DNA of 64,000 nucleotides. Origin: Ptychodera flava (Eukaryota > Hemichordata > Enteropneusta > Ptychoderidae). This document shows positions 35,700-45,420 of this stretch, in pieces (the first letter of the stretch is position 1; every line of letters starts with the position of its first letter). Under the pieces are notes generated by a model. The model saw only the letters and a program-made list of their open reading frames with translations, made no database searches and was not told the origin of the DNA. Both the position numbers and the translations under genes were made by a program. Where the stretch lies: assembly GCF_041260155.1 (NCBI RefSeq), contig NC_091941.1, forward strand, positions 25,931,747 through 25,995,746, written 5' to 3'.

Positions 35700-36010
35700 G
35701 GCCAATATTCTAACTCCCAATTTTCAACTATACAACTCGACATTCAACATTCAAACTCCCCATTTTCAACTATACAAAGCGACATTCAACATTCAAACTC
35801 CCCATTTTCAACTGTACAAAGCGACATTCAACATTCAAACTCCCCATTTTCAACTATACAACTCGACATTCAACATTCAAACTCCCTATTTTCAACTATA
35901 CAAAGCGACATTCAACATTCAAACTCCCCATTTTCAACTATACAACTCGACATTCAACATTCAAACTCCCCATTTTCAACTATACAAAGCGACATTCAAC
36001 ATTCAACTAT
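35700..36010 (+). repeat. 42-bp tandem array, left arm
   Basis: Seven units of 42 bp (cattcaacattcaaactccc plus cattttcaactatacaa-). Variants with actc or agcg alternate irregularly. Because 42 is a multiple of three and units lack stops, frames stay open in more than one register, so the 165-codon frame starting at 35685 is not evidence of a protein. Confidence 0.85.
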
Positions 36011-36338
36011 CGAACTCAACATTTGGGATTGCTATTCCCCATTTTCAACTTTCGAACTCTACATTTTCAACTCTCGAACTCAACATTTAGGATTCGCATT
36101 CTCCCTAGGCATCCCTAACTTGCTTCATTGTAGTTACCCACGTTTTTCCTTCTGGGCTATACTACGTCAGAACGCGTCATAGATACGTCACATGACGTTT
36201 CGGAGTTTTAGAGTTATTCCTATGTGATGTTCTAGAGGGTCCAAAAATATGGACTGGAAACACTTGTGATGCTATCAAGATTTACCGCCGACCTCCGCCA
36301 TCACTTAGGCCTAATTCGGTCGCTATCATGTCGTCTAA

Positions 36339-36436
36339 TAGCCCTGCGTACGATGCTGTGTGTTCCGCTACAGCTAATCGCCTGGTGAGCGGGGCGATTA
36401 GCTGTAGCGGAACACACAGCATCGTACGCAGGGCTA
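36339..36436. mobile_element. 98-bp palindromic MITE with perfect 9-bp target duplication (A1)
   Basis: Perfect 44-bp arms starting tagccctgcgtacgatgctg, with loop tggtgagcgg. Flanks GTCGTCTAA at 36330-36338 and 36437-36445 are identical. A 9-bp duplication fits Mutator-like (MULE) MITEs. An almost identical copy lies at 36569-36666. Confidence 0.88.
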
Positions 36437-36548
36437 GTCGTCTAATCAAGAGCATGCATGCGTGGCTCGCCATGGCTTATTTTAAAATTAACAACTCGCT
36501 TGTTAATTTCCACACTATTACAGCCAAAACACAACTCAAACACTAAAC

Positions 36549-36765
36549 TAGCTCTGCATGGCAGGGCTTAGCCCTGCGTACGATGCTGTGTGTTCCGCTA
36601 CAGCTAATCGCCTGGTGAGCGTGGCGATTAGCTGTAGCGGAACACACAGCATCGTACGCAGGGCTAGGCAGGGCTGTGTGTTACCGGCGTTATACGGCCT
36701 CCCACCACATGTAGTGGGAGGCCGTATAACGCCGGTAACACACAGCCCAGTGCAATGCAGAGCTA
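36549..36765. mobile_element. Palindromic MITE B with 9-bp target duplication, split by MITE A2
   Basis: Arms start tagctctgcat and include gggctgtgtgttaccggcgt and tatacggcctcccac. Flanks ACACTAAAC at 36540-36548 and 36766-36774 are identical. Its left arm is interrupted by A2. Without A2 and one 9-bp duplication the element would be 110 bp. Confidence 0.85.
36569..36666. mobile_element. 98-bp palindromic MITE nested in MITE B (A2)
   Basis: Differs from A1 by a single loop base (gagcgtgg versus gagcgggg). Flanks GGCAGGGCT at 36560-36568 and 36667-36675 are identical 9-bp copies. The uninterrupted target is visible in the half copy of B at 41840-41893 (tgcatggtagggctgtgtg). Confidence 0.88.
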
Positions 36766-37299
36766 ACACTAAACACACCAAAGCACATACAAGACGAGAT
36801 GGCTGATGTGTGAAGCCACTTTCCCTTTATTACACCGTGACCACTATGTTCAACATCATGTATTTCACCTTGAGCGGCTTGCACCAGCTGGACAATACGC
36901 TCACTACACATTCAAATGCCACTTAACTGTGACAAAAGTCTAACAAGACTCTCACACCTACGTGACACATCTCCCCGTCAGTCGGGCTGGTCAAGGTCAA
37001 GTAGCAGCCTAGACAAACTACCACTGACGTGGTCACTAACGAACCCGGTGTTGTCCAAAATTAACTGCGAGGTCACCATATGTTTGGGACTCCCTAACAA
37101 AGTGATAAGTAGTTTCATGTAAAATGACACCGACGATTTTTTAAAGTCGTATTTGACTATATGTATGCTAATTTTGGCTTGTGTTCGCTGGCTAGTGGTC
37201 TAGGGGGACCTATGACTTCGATAGTTGAAAATGGGGAATACGAATCCAAAATGTTGAGTTCTAGTTCCATAGTTGAAAATGTGGAGTTCGAAAGTTGAA

Positions 37300-37475
37300 T
37301 GTGTGGAGTTCGAAAGTTGAAAATTGGGAGTTCGAAAGTTGAAAATGTCGAGTTGTATAGTTGAAAATGGGGAGTTTGAATGTTGAATGTCGCTTTGAAT
37401 AGTTGAAAATGGGGAGTTTGAATGTTGAATGTCGCTTTGTATAGTTGAAAATGGGGAGTTTGAATATTGGCCTTG
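37300..37475 (-). repeat. 42-bp tandem array, right arm (inverted)
   Basis: About three units of the same 42-bp repeat, on the opposite strand, then diverged units built on tcgaaagttgaaaatg toward 37215. Confidence 0.8.
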
Positions 37476-37488
37476 ATTACGCGCCATA

Positions 37489-37615
37489 CTGTCATAATGT
37501 CGAACAGTTGTGTTGCCTCTCTGTCAACACATTTTCAAAATCGCGTACCATTTTTAGTCTGCGTCAGACAACCAAAACATAGGTTTCATTTTAAAGCTCT
37601 GACATCGCTCTTACT
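37489..37615 (+). repeat. Partial third 221-bp unit
   Basis: ctgtcataatgtcgaacagt then aaaatcgcgtacc and tttttagtctgcg follow the 35.2-kb units, then diverge. From 37620 to 38570 I see no gene; there are G-run and A-run tracts at 37908-37918 and 38058-38073. Confidence 0.7.
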
Positions 37616-38579
37616 TCTTGCAAAGTGCCATACGCGTACCAACACAAATAACCTTGAAAACAGTATTTCTAATAGCGATGACGAACGTCTACAAAATGAT
37701 TCTCGGTACTTCAGAGAAATCGATAAACTAGGGGTAGAAATGAATCGTAAATATTTCGAATATTTTTCACTTATCGGACTCCTCGTTGGCCATGATATTC
37801 TGAAGAACACGTGGATTCTGGTGACACTAGAAATTTGTCGAAATTCATAAGACAGAGGCTTAATAAGAGGTCAAAAACTGCCGATCACACTTGGCGCGTA
37901 CTCGCAGGGGGGGGGGAGGGTACTCTCAATATTTTCATACGGGGGTGTGCGGCCCAAGTTTAAAACGTCTACCCATGTGTATTGTCAAAAATAGACCCAC
38001 TATTATAGGGATTTTTTGACAAAATCAGACCCATAGTCAGGTAAAAATGCAGCGATCAAAAAAAAAAAAAAAAAATAAGCTGACCAGTTGTCAACTTGAA
38101 GTAGAATACTAGCAAACAAAAGTATTAAAGGGCCGTGAGCTGCAATGTCATTGAATTTGTTCAAGTTCAAATATTTCCAATAATTTCAGATATTATTCGA
38201 TTTCTACCAATAAAGTGATATTACCTTGCACTGTCATGAAAACAATAATTTGTTACAAAACAGCAAGGAATTTATATAGTCTACTAAGTTAATCTTAAAT
38301 TTCGTGCAATCTTCCAATACTTCACATATTACAATGAAAATAGAGAATACCTTGTCTCAGTGAAGTATATTCCGTCCCATGAGATCTATTGGATGGAAAC
38401 ACGTTGGTCTGTAAAATTCTTATAGGTTTATGCACTGTTTTCACATGGGGCGCCGCATGTGGGTGTGGCACCACTTAATCATTTATCTGTTTAAAACTTA
38501 TATGTGCTTACATTCAGAGGTACATGTAACTTATACTCAGAAAGTGTTGTCCTTATATTTAAAAGTAGGCAGGAAATTT

Positions 38580-39170
38580 AAGAAAGCAGACGGGTGGACA
38601 GCGAGGGAGCGAAGCGGCCGAGGGGGGAGAGCGCGAGAGGGGGGTGTCCCCCTCTCGCAAGGCAAAAAATGAAATTTTTTAGTGGAAATGGTGTTCTCTG
38701 GTGGCATCTGAGGTGACATTTGACTAATTCATTGAACATTTAGCTGAGACGTAAAAGGTACTTTTGTTGTGTCTAAGACGTGGCTCACATACAACAAAAC
38801 AAAAGAATTTGTCATGAATTTGTCATGCTTTTCATGTGAACTGCAGATTTCATAATGGTACACTTTCACTTAGCAAACATCAAGATATCTCTGACATATA
38901 TCTCTGATTTATTAAAGTGCGGCGCCTGAAGGGCGCAGAGAAAAATATGAAACATCCTGATATCTCTTATATATATGTCTTATATATTTAAGTCATCAGC
39001 TGGAAGGGCGTGCTAAAAATGTCTGATAGATTAATTAAGTAATGCACTCAAAGAGCACACTGAAAAATATTGAACCCCGGTATTGAACATACAGATATGA
39101 TATAGCTCTGATATATGTATGTCTGATATATTTAAGTTGGGTGTGCTGAAAATTATGTCTGATTATTAAA
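38580..39170 (+). repeat. Dispersed repeat, 5' part (copy 1)
   Basis: Features gagcgaagcggccgag, tgtcatgcttttcatgtgaa and several gatatctctgatatat/attaaagt-gcgcc-gaagggcg segments. The same order of landmarks appears at 53080-53520. Class unknown. Confidence 0.55.
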
Positions 39171-39178
39171 GTTATGCG

Positions 39179-39843
39179 CCCGAAGGGCATGCCGAAAACT
39201 GCAACAAATTACTGAATGATGAAATTTGTGGCTGACGTGATGCATTTTACGCAATTATGAGGCCGTGTCAAAATCCTAAAACACACTGACCCCTATTTGG
39301 CATTTCAAAAACATGGTGACCTCTATCACCAAATCAAAAACAGGGTGACCCCCATGAATCCACCGGCCCCCACCCCCTAGGCCAAAGAAACTGACCAGTC
39401 CCGAAGGGCGTGCCGAAAACTGCAACAAATTACTGAATGATGAAATTTGTGGCTGACGTGATGCATTTTACGCAATTATGAGGCCGTGTCAAAATCCTAA
39501 AACACACTGACCCCTATTTGGCATTTCAAAAACATGGTGACCTCTATCACCAAATCAAAAACAGGGTGACCCCCATGAATCCACCGGCCCCCACCCCCTA
39601 GGCCAAAGAAACTGACCAGTCCCGAAGGGCGTGCCGAAAACTGCAACAAATTACTGAATGATGAAATTTGTGGCTGACGTGATGCATTTTACGCAATTAT
39701 GAGGCCGTGTCAAAATCCTAAAACACACTGACCCCTATTTGGCATTTCAAAAACATGGTGACCTCTATCACCAAATCAAAAACAGGGTGACCCCCATGAA
39801 TCCACCGGCCCCCCGCCCCCTAGGCCGAAGAAACTGACCAGTC
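39179..39843 (+). repeat. Tandem triplication, period exactly 221 bp
   Basis: Three units start at 39179, 39400 and 39621 with cccgaagggc-tgccgaaaac and end ctgaccagtc. By eye they differ at only a few positions (gcatgcc versus gcgtgcc; ccccaccccc versus ccccgccccc), so the expansion is recent. A single diverged unit occurs at 53490-53705. Confidence 0.92.
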
Positions 39844-39849
39844 CCTTAA

Positions 39850-40530
39850 TTATCATGCATGCAGTGTCTTTACTGCCACTGTGCTATATAAGCCCACATT
39901 TCCACCAGTCATCAAAAAACAGAAATGGATTTTCACTGTGTAGCCTGAATCATTTTTTAGAATATGCAAAATCACAATAACTGCACAGTATATCCTCTAA
40001 GCTCGCTCGGCACAGCACATTTCATCTTTCCGGCTATGTGTGACTGGAACGAAGCCATGCCAAGGAAGCCATGCAGACGACAACATATGAATGAAATCAA
40101 ATCCCGATATCTTTCACAGCTTCGTACTGTTTTGTAACATTTGAATAAAAGATCGAGGTTTATTTCCGGGGGTTTATTATAACTTTAACTATGGGGATTT
40201 TCTGAAAAAAAAACTGGAATCCTAACCTCAAATGTGTGAATGCCACGAGCAAAACCTCCCGCGACACCTTCAACACCAAACGCCGCCATGACAGATGACT
40301 TCCTAGGATCAGACGCACAGGAACTGACGACATTGGTTGCTAAGTAACAGTCTTTCAGTGGGGTCAACCTGGGTCACGTCCCTGCAGAGAAGGTTCTCGA
40401 TCGAGAGTCGAGAGTCGCGTCACCACATCACCGCATACGCGCATTGCCTATCACGCGTTCGGCGCGGCCGGCCCGATGAATCTTGAGGATTTTATACCGT
40501 TATTCTAATCCATGTAAAAAATTTAGGGAC
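39850..40530. other. No gene seen
   Basis: Mixed sequence with no domain-like frame. It ends in tattctaatccatg immediately before the hAT-like element. Confidence 0.4.
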
Positions 40531-40538
40531 GTTCGCTG

Positions 40539-41300
40539 CACAGGTGCCTGGGTTGCCGGTGTACATGCATAGAGAGAGATGGGAAGGTTTGACACGATTT
40601 TGCCCTCCGGAATGAAAATCCTATAAAATACGGGGTTTACAGTCAAATAAAAGGTCTACACCGATATCGAAATACCTCTTGCCTTTAACGCTCAAGTTTC
40701 AAGAGGGCAAACTAGCATTTAGTCTCAATATCGGCCCAAAACTCTCTGGTAACCCCGTTCACCAGGCTGTTACGTACGGCAGCCATTTTGATAACTACAT
40801 TCTTTCCCATAGTGCAGTGCGGGTTCATTTGCATTGCACATGAACCCGTGACCCGCAATTGCTAAATTTAAATCCACTATCAAACAGGCTACAAGTATTG
40901 GCGCACACAACGTCCAGACTTGAGTTTTGCACAAACTCAAGTCATGGGAAAGTTTACCATTGTTACGTTTGTTTTGATCGTGCGAAGGTCACGAGTTCAT
41001 CACTTATGCGCACTGGACCATGGGTAATTTATCCAGTTCAAAATGGCTGACGTACGTAACACCCTGAGGATGTACGTAACCAGGAATTTAGGGACAAAAG
41101 AGAGACTAAATAACGATTAACACGTCTCAGGGTTGGACATTAAACGTCAAAGGTATTTATCTGTCGGAGGAAGGTAGTTTTTTGACTGCATGCGTTGAAA
41201 TACGTGGATTTTTATTGTCTACAGGATTCCGGAGGGCAAAATCGTGTCAAACCTTCCCATCTCTCTCTATGCATGTACACCGGCAACCCAGGCACCTGTG
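40539..41300. mobile_element. 762-bp hAT-like MITE with perfect 8-bp target duplication
   Basis: Terminal inverted repeats of about 80 bp start cacaggtgcctgggttgccg and include gatgggaaggtttgacacga. GTTCGCTG flanks both sides (40531-40538 and 41301-41308). Eight-base duplications are typical of hAT elements. The interior has no transposase, but contains cagttcaaaatggctgacg and inner inverted gtacgtaac motifs. Confidence 0.88.
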
Positions 41301-41562
41301 GTTCGCTGTGTTTGCGACCCATGTTCAGCGATTTTTCCAATGAAAAGTCGACCCATATTTAGGGATTTTTCCGCGGAAAAGTGACCATTCGGGCGGCACA
41401 TACCCGCTCACCTTTCTATGGAAGTTTCATTGAGTTTGTCACATGGCCTGACCGGTACTTAACTAATGACGTTATCTGGTCGATGATTGGTTAAAACTCG
41501 GAGTCACCAATTTTGGAAATGACACGGACTGTTTACGGTGTCACCTATGCTATTACTACGAA

Positions 41563-41782
41563 GACAATCGCGTCTCCATGACATCACACAAGGGAATTGT
41601 GTAAGACCAATTGTTCAACCTATCAGCTTACATTCGAAGAAACAGCATCGACGATATAAAGCTATATCATCAAGTTATTAACTTTAATCAACGAGAGACA
41701 GAGACAGAGACAGAGATGCAATTCTTGTGTTCAATGACAACTCTCAGTTCGGTGGAGAGAAAGTATGACAGTCAAGACACTA
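41563..41782 (+). repeat. Direct repeat, left copy (partner 43595-43819)
   Basis: Shares gacaatcgcgtctccatgac, gtagaaacagca-t-gacgat and tgcaattcttg through gtcaagacacta with the right copy. Internal microsatellite is (gagaca)n here and (ga)n in the partner. The two copies flank about 1.8 kb that holds the inverted SINE pair. Confidence 0.75.
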
Positions 41783-41839
41783 CTGAATTGTCCATCAGCC
41801 CTCATCTATGACTGTCAAGCTAAGGGGCACCTCCTCTGC

Positions 41840-41893
41840 TAACTCTGCATGGTAGGGCTGTGTGTGACCGGCGTTTTACGGCCTCCCACCATA
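41840..41893 (+). mobile_element. Half copy of palindromic MITE B
   Basis: taactctgcatggtagggct then gtgtgtgaccggcg and acggcctcccacca match the left arm of MITE B without the A2 insertion. The other arm is missing. Confidence 0.75.
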
Positions 41894-41904
41894 TTGAATG
41901 AACT

Positions 41905-42260
41905 TTGATACCAAGAGAAACTTCTTGTCCTTGTGATTCTATTGCACAAGCAGCGTCTGAAACGGAGAAATTCAGTAATTTATCCAGCCAATGTTTTTCT
42001 ATCTCTCCACACGCTGTAATGTTGATGAAGCACTCGCACGACATGGCCGCTTTCGTAAATGGGACACCAACTTTAAAGCAACAAATACATCGCTAAACTG
42101 GGCTTCAGATAGCCTTGGGAACAATTCTATTCACCAACAGAACTATCCACACAGGGTAGAAAATCCGGCAAATTCTCAATGGGATACGAACCCAGAACGT
42201 ACGGCACCTGTTCATCTAGCGAAGACATCGGCACTTGAAACCGCTCTGCTATATAAGAAA
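41905..42260 (-). mobile_element. tRNA-derived SINE, copy 1
   Basis: On the minus strand: an A-box-like gcagagcggtttcaag (42236-42250), a B-box-like gggttcgtatccc (42181-42193), then a body with tccggattttc-like sequence, tcgtgcgagtgcttcat and cagcgtgtggaga. A box to B box spacing of about 55 bp with extra bases resembles a Ser/Leu-type tRNA with a long variable arm. The same body appears at 42795-43070 and 63725-63935. Confidence 0.65.
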
Positions 42261-42794
42261 CACGTCATTAAAATGTAACAACATAATGTTACTAAAACAT
42301 TATCGTCACTCAGTGTGCCCGAAAACTGAAACGAGAGGTTTTGATTGTCGATTTCAAGTCAGGGCTCCATAAATGCAACAAAGTTACGTTGTTACTCTCT
42401 GTTTATCAAATATACATTCTGGCATACACTGTGTTAACCATAACATACTTATGTTTTCTGATTCAAGTTGTGAAAGTAAAAATAAAGTGAAGGAAGAGTA
42501 TCATGTAGTAAAGAAATAAATTAGAAAAGAAAGAAATAGTCAATTTTACTACCAATATATTACAGCATTTGAATTTGAACAATCGGTAAGAATCTGTAAA
42601 AATTCAACTTGAACTGCTACATCTCTGCGTCAGTCAATTGTTAACGTTAACATTTCGACACTTAACAAAACAATTATCCCTAATAGGTCTTGTGGAGTGT
42701 CGAAATTTTTTAGTGTCATTATGTTTTTACATTTGAATGAAGTGGTTTTATTTAGCCAAACGTTTTTTTGTTTGTTTTTTTTTGATTTCGCTAG

Positions 42795-43070
42795 ATGAAT
42801 AGGTTCCGTAAATTTTGGGTTCCTATCCGATTGAGAATTTGCCGGATTTTCTACTCTGTGTGGATAGTTCTGTCAGTAGACACAACTGTTGCCGAGGCTA
42901 TCTGAAGCTTTAAGTTTGTGTCTGATGTACGAAAGCGGGTATGTCGTGCGAGTGCTTCATGAACATTACAGCGTGTGGAGGAACAGTGAAGCATCGGCTG
43001 GGTAATTTACTGAATTTCTCAGTTTCTGACGCTGCTTGAGCAATAGAATAACAAGGACAAGCCGTTTTTC
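42795..43070 (+). mobile_element. tRNA-derived SINE, copy 2 (inverted relative to copy 1)
   Basis: B-box-like gggttcctatccgattgag at 42819-42837, body gccggattttctactctgtg through tcgtgcgagtgcttcatgaa and cagcgtgtggagga. The A-box end is lost. Similarity with copy 1 extends about 270 bp. From 43080 to 43590 nothing further is recognised. Confidence 0.65.
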
Positions 43071-43594
43071 ATGTTATCACAGTTTGTTCAACGTGGAATG
43101 CAAATGAGCCATGCCATTGTAATAAAACTGACAATATACCTTGAAATATGTCATACTTAGATCTTGTAATTTCAAAATCGAGCCACTTTCCGTATAGGCC
43201 TAATTTGGTTCCAGTCCGACGGGGTGTTCGAAAGGACACACGGACACACTAGTATAGACAGGTGTAGACTTATTGAAATGGCATGTCAAGAACTCACGTG
43301 AATGGACGTATTATGCTCTTTTACTGTCTAAAGTTGTTTCGACACTTCATAAGTCGACATTGATGTAAAACTTTTACATTTTGCTCTATGTAAACGTATA
43401 CAAATATGGAAGGCTATGGAGTTTCTTTCCAAATGCGAGGAAGAAATGGCTTCAGTCGCTGTTCTAAAATCTTTATTATCTTGTAGTTTTTTGAGAAAAA
43501 AAAAAACATGGCTAGCCCATGTGGCGGGGTCTATGGATAAACGGAAAGTAATCACGTGGTCAAGCAATCTTTTTGCTTCTCAGGGTAAAAAAGG

Positions 43595-43819
43595 AGACAA
43601 TCGCGTCTCCATGACATCACATAGGAGTATTACATAAGACCAATCTTTCCACCAATCATCTGATATTCGTAGAAACAGCATTGACGATGTAAAGCTATAA
43701 ATACAATTATTAGCTGGGGCTACCAGAGAGAGAGAGAGAGAGAGAGAGGAATGCAATTCTTGCTTGTGTTCAATGAAAACTCTCAGTTTGGTAGAGAAAA
43801 AATGACTGTCAAGACACTA
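43595..43819 (+). repeat. Direct repeat, right copy
   Basis: See 41563-41782. (ga)n at 43731-43748. Neither end has the TG...CA of an LTR, so a segmental duplication is more likely than a small LTR element. Confidence 0.75.
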
Positions 43820-43829
43820 GAGCTTGTTC

Positions 43830-44885
43830 GAGTCAACTGCGCCTGTAAAGCTTAGGAGCAGCTCTTGAGAATCACATTTTCAGTGCGGACGCAGATACCC
43901 GAGACGCGCAAAATCGATTTTCCTTCGTGGGTGGTATGGAACGCGAAAATTTCAAAAAAAAATCACTAAATCTAGCGCAACACATTGTAAAGATATTTCG
44001 CCTATAGCTCATCGAGAATTCATTTTATGTTACTTATAACTAGGCGAATTGAGAGATAGATAGTTAGATTTACCAAATCATACATTATTTAGTGTCTTAT
44101 TTGTTTATATCGCAGAAAAATCGCGAAGTCAAAATGTTGTCTCGTGCGTTTTGACAGAAAATACAACTCATTCACTCCTGAATTTTCCGGTCATGCTCAT
44201 TACATGTTTCTTCTCCAAGTTTGATTTTGTCACTGTCCTTTTACACAGACATCCAACTTGAACGCTGTGCCCTCAGTTTTGGCGATAAGGCCGTGAGACG
44301 GAAATGTTAACTTAAAATAGCACTGACTGGTACAGGTAGTCCTTGCAAATCCCGCAAACAACAGCTAAAGCGCATGCGTGAAGGTTGCCCTCTAGCGACG
44401 ATACTCATTGTCGCGTTTCTCAAAGAATCTCATCCTGAACTTTTGCGCTGGAGAAAGTATCTCCCCTATAAAAGTGCAGAAAATTAAGCATAAAAATGAG
44501 GCGATTCACTGAAGCCTTGTATCTCTGAAGTGGTCAATATAAATTTACTATAAACATAAATGGACTATTACTGAATGTCACTGATTTTTTCTGAAATGCA
44601 CACTTGCATATTGAGCCAATCGGGAAAAAATATAAGAATCACAGCTTCAAAGCTATAACTGAGTTAAATTTTTTCACAATTATTTCTCTGAAAGTACAGA
44701 TTTTATAGATGATGAGGTTATGGATTAACCGAAACTAAAATTCGTGTTATAAATCTTTACAATTTGATGCAATAAATATCTTATAACAATACAACAACAA
44801 TATTCTATAGCCATGATAGGTATACGCCTCTTTTCACAAAGAAAACTTATACACTGAAGACAAAGTACAGGATAACAACCACATT
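43830..44885. other. No gene seen
   Basis: AT-rich, no domain-like frame or boundary recognised. Confidence 0.4.
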
Positions 44886-44889
44886 ACAA

Positions 44890-45420
44890 ACACAGACAGG
44901 CTTCATGTAAAAGTGTACAAAAAGCTTTGTCGATAAAATTTAACAAAATCTAACACTTGTACAACTTCTTATTGCTGTAGGCACATTGTTGTACGGGTAA
45001 TTACTCAAAAAGACTGCTTTAATAATTCGGTTCTAGCAAATGGAGCTTGTAGAGCTTTATTACTAACAGATCTTAAAGATCTTTGTGGATCTTTGTACTT
45101 TGTTATCATATCCCGGATGTATGGAGGAGACTGGCCACAACATACGCTTGTAAACAGACACTACTAGGTTGTACTTATAGCGATGGGATAGCAGATACCA
45201 TTGTAGAAGTGTAAACATTTCAATGGATGAGGTACCAATGTCACAATTCAAAATTAGTCGCATTGCCCGCTTTAAAAGACAGTTCAAGTGATCCATATCC
45301 TTTTGACTACAACAACCCCTAACACCGAGACCATAATCAAAATATGGTAAAATGAAACTGTTACAAAACTGACGCCTTGCTGAAACTGGTAAAAATGCTT
45401 AAATTCTGGCAAGAAGATAC
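44890..45420 (-). pseudogene. LINE reverse transcriptase C-terminal fragment
   Basis: On the minus strand the frame reads LPVSARRQFCNSFILPYFDYG (about 45390-45330), then LNCLLKRAMRLILNCD, SSIEMFTLLQWYLLSHR, then SVSNKALQAPFARTELLKQS near 45030. This is the region after the RT palm in jockey/CR1-superfamily LINEs (the two-helix QKRAxRxI motif and the TR-xxx-xP segment). Only this 3' part is present, with a stop between pieces. It is not obviously the same subfamily as 3690-6255. Confidence 0.65.

Larger units (their letters stand above)
35685..37488. mobile_element. 1.8-kb fold-back element with 42-bp arrays in its arms
   Basis: Both ends carry atggcgcgtaatcaaggcca, inverted. The left arm is 35685-36110, the right arm 37195-37488. 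It splits the 221-bp tandem repeat: ctgtc at 35680-35684 is repeated at 37489-37493 as a candidate 5-bp target duplication, after which a third repeat unit continues. Arms contain 42-bp tandem units, seven on the left and about three on the right. The centre carries three small palindromic MITEs and unrecognised sequence (36770-37190), and no transposase. Confidence 0.75.

Noticed and set aside
35685..36182. 165-codon frame with 14-residue repeats in the 42-bp array
   Set aside because: The repeat length is divisible by three and free of stops in several registers; the inverted arm shows open frames in two registers. Openness follows from the repeat, and the start coincides with the transposon end.
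41563..43819. LTR retrotransposon bounded by 220-bp direct repeats
   Set aside because: Repeats do not start TG or end CA, no primer site or pol sequence is visible, and the interior is SINE copies.
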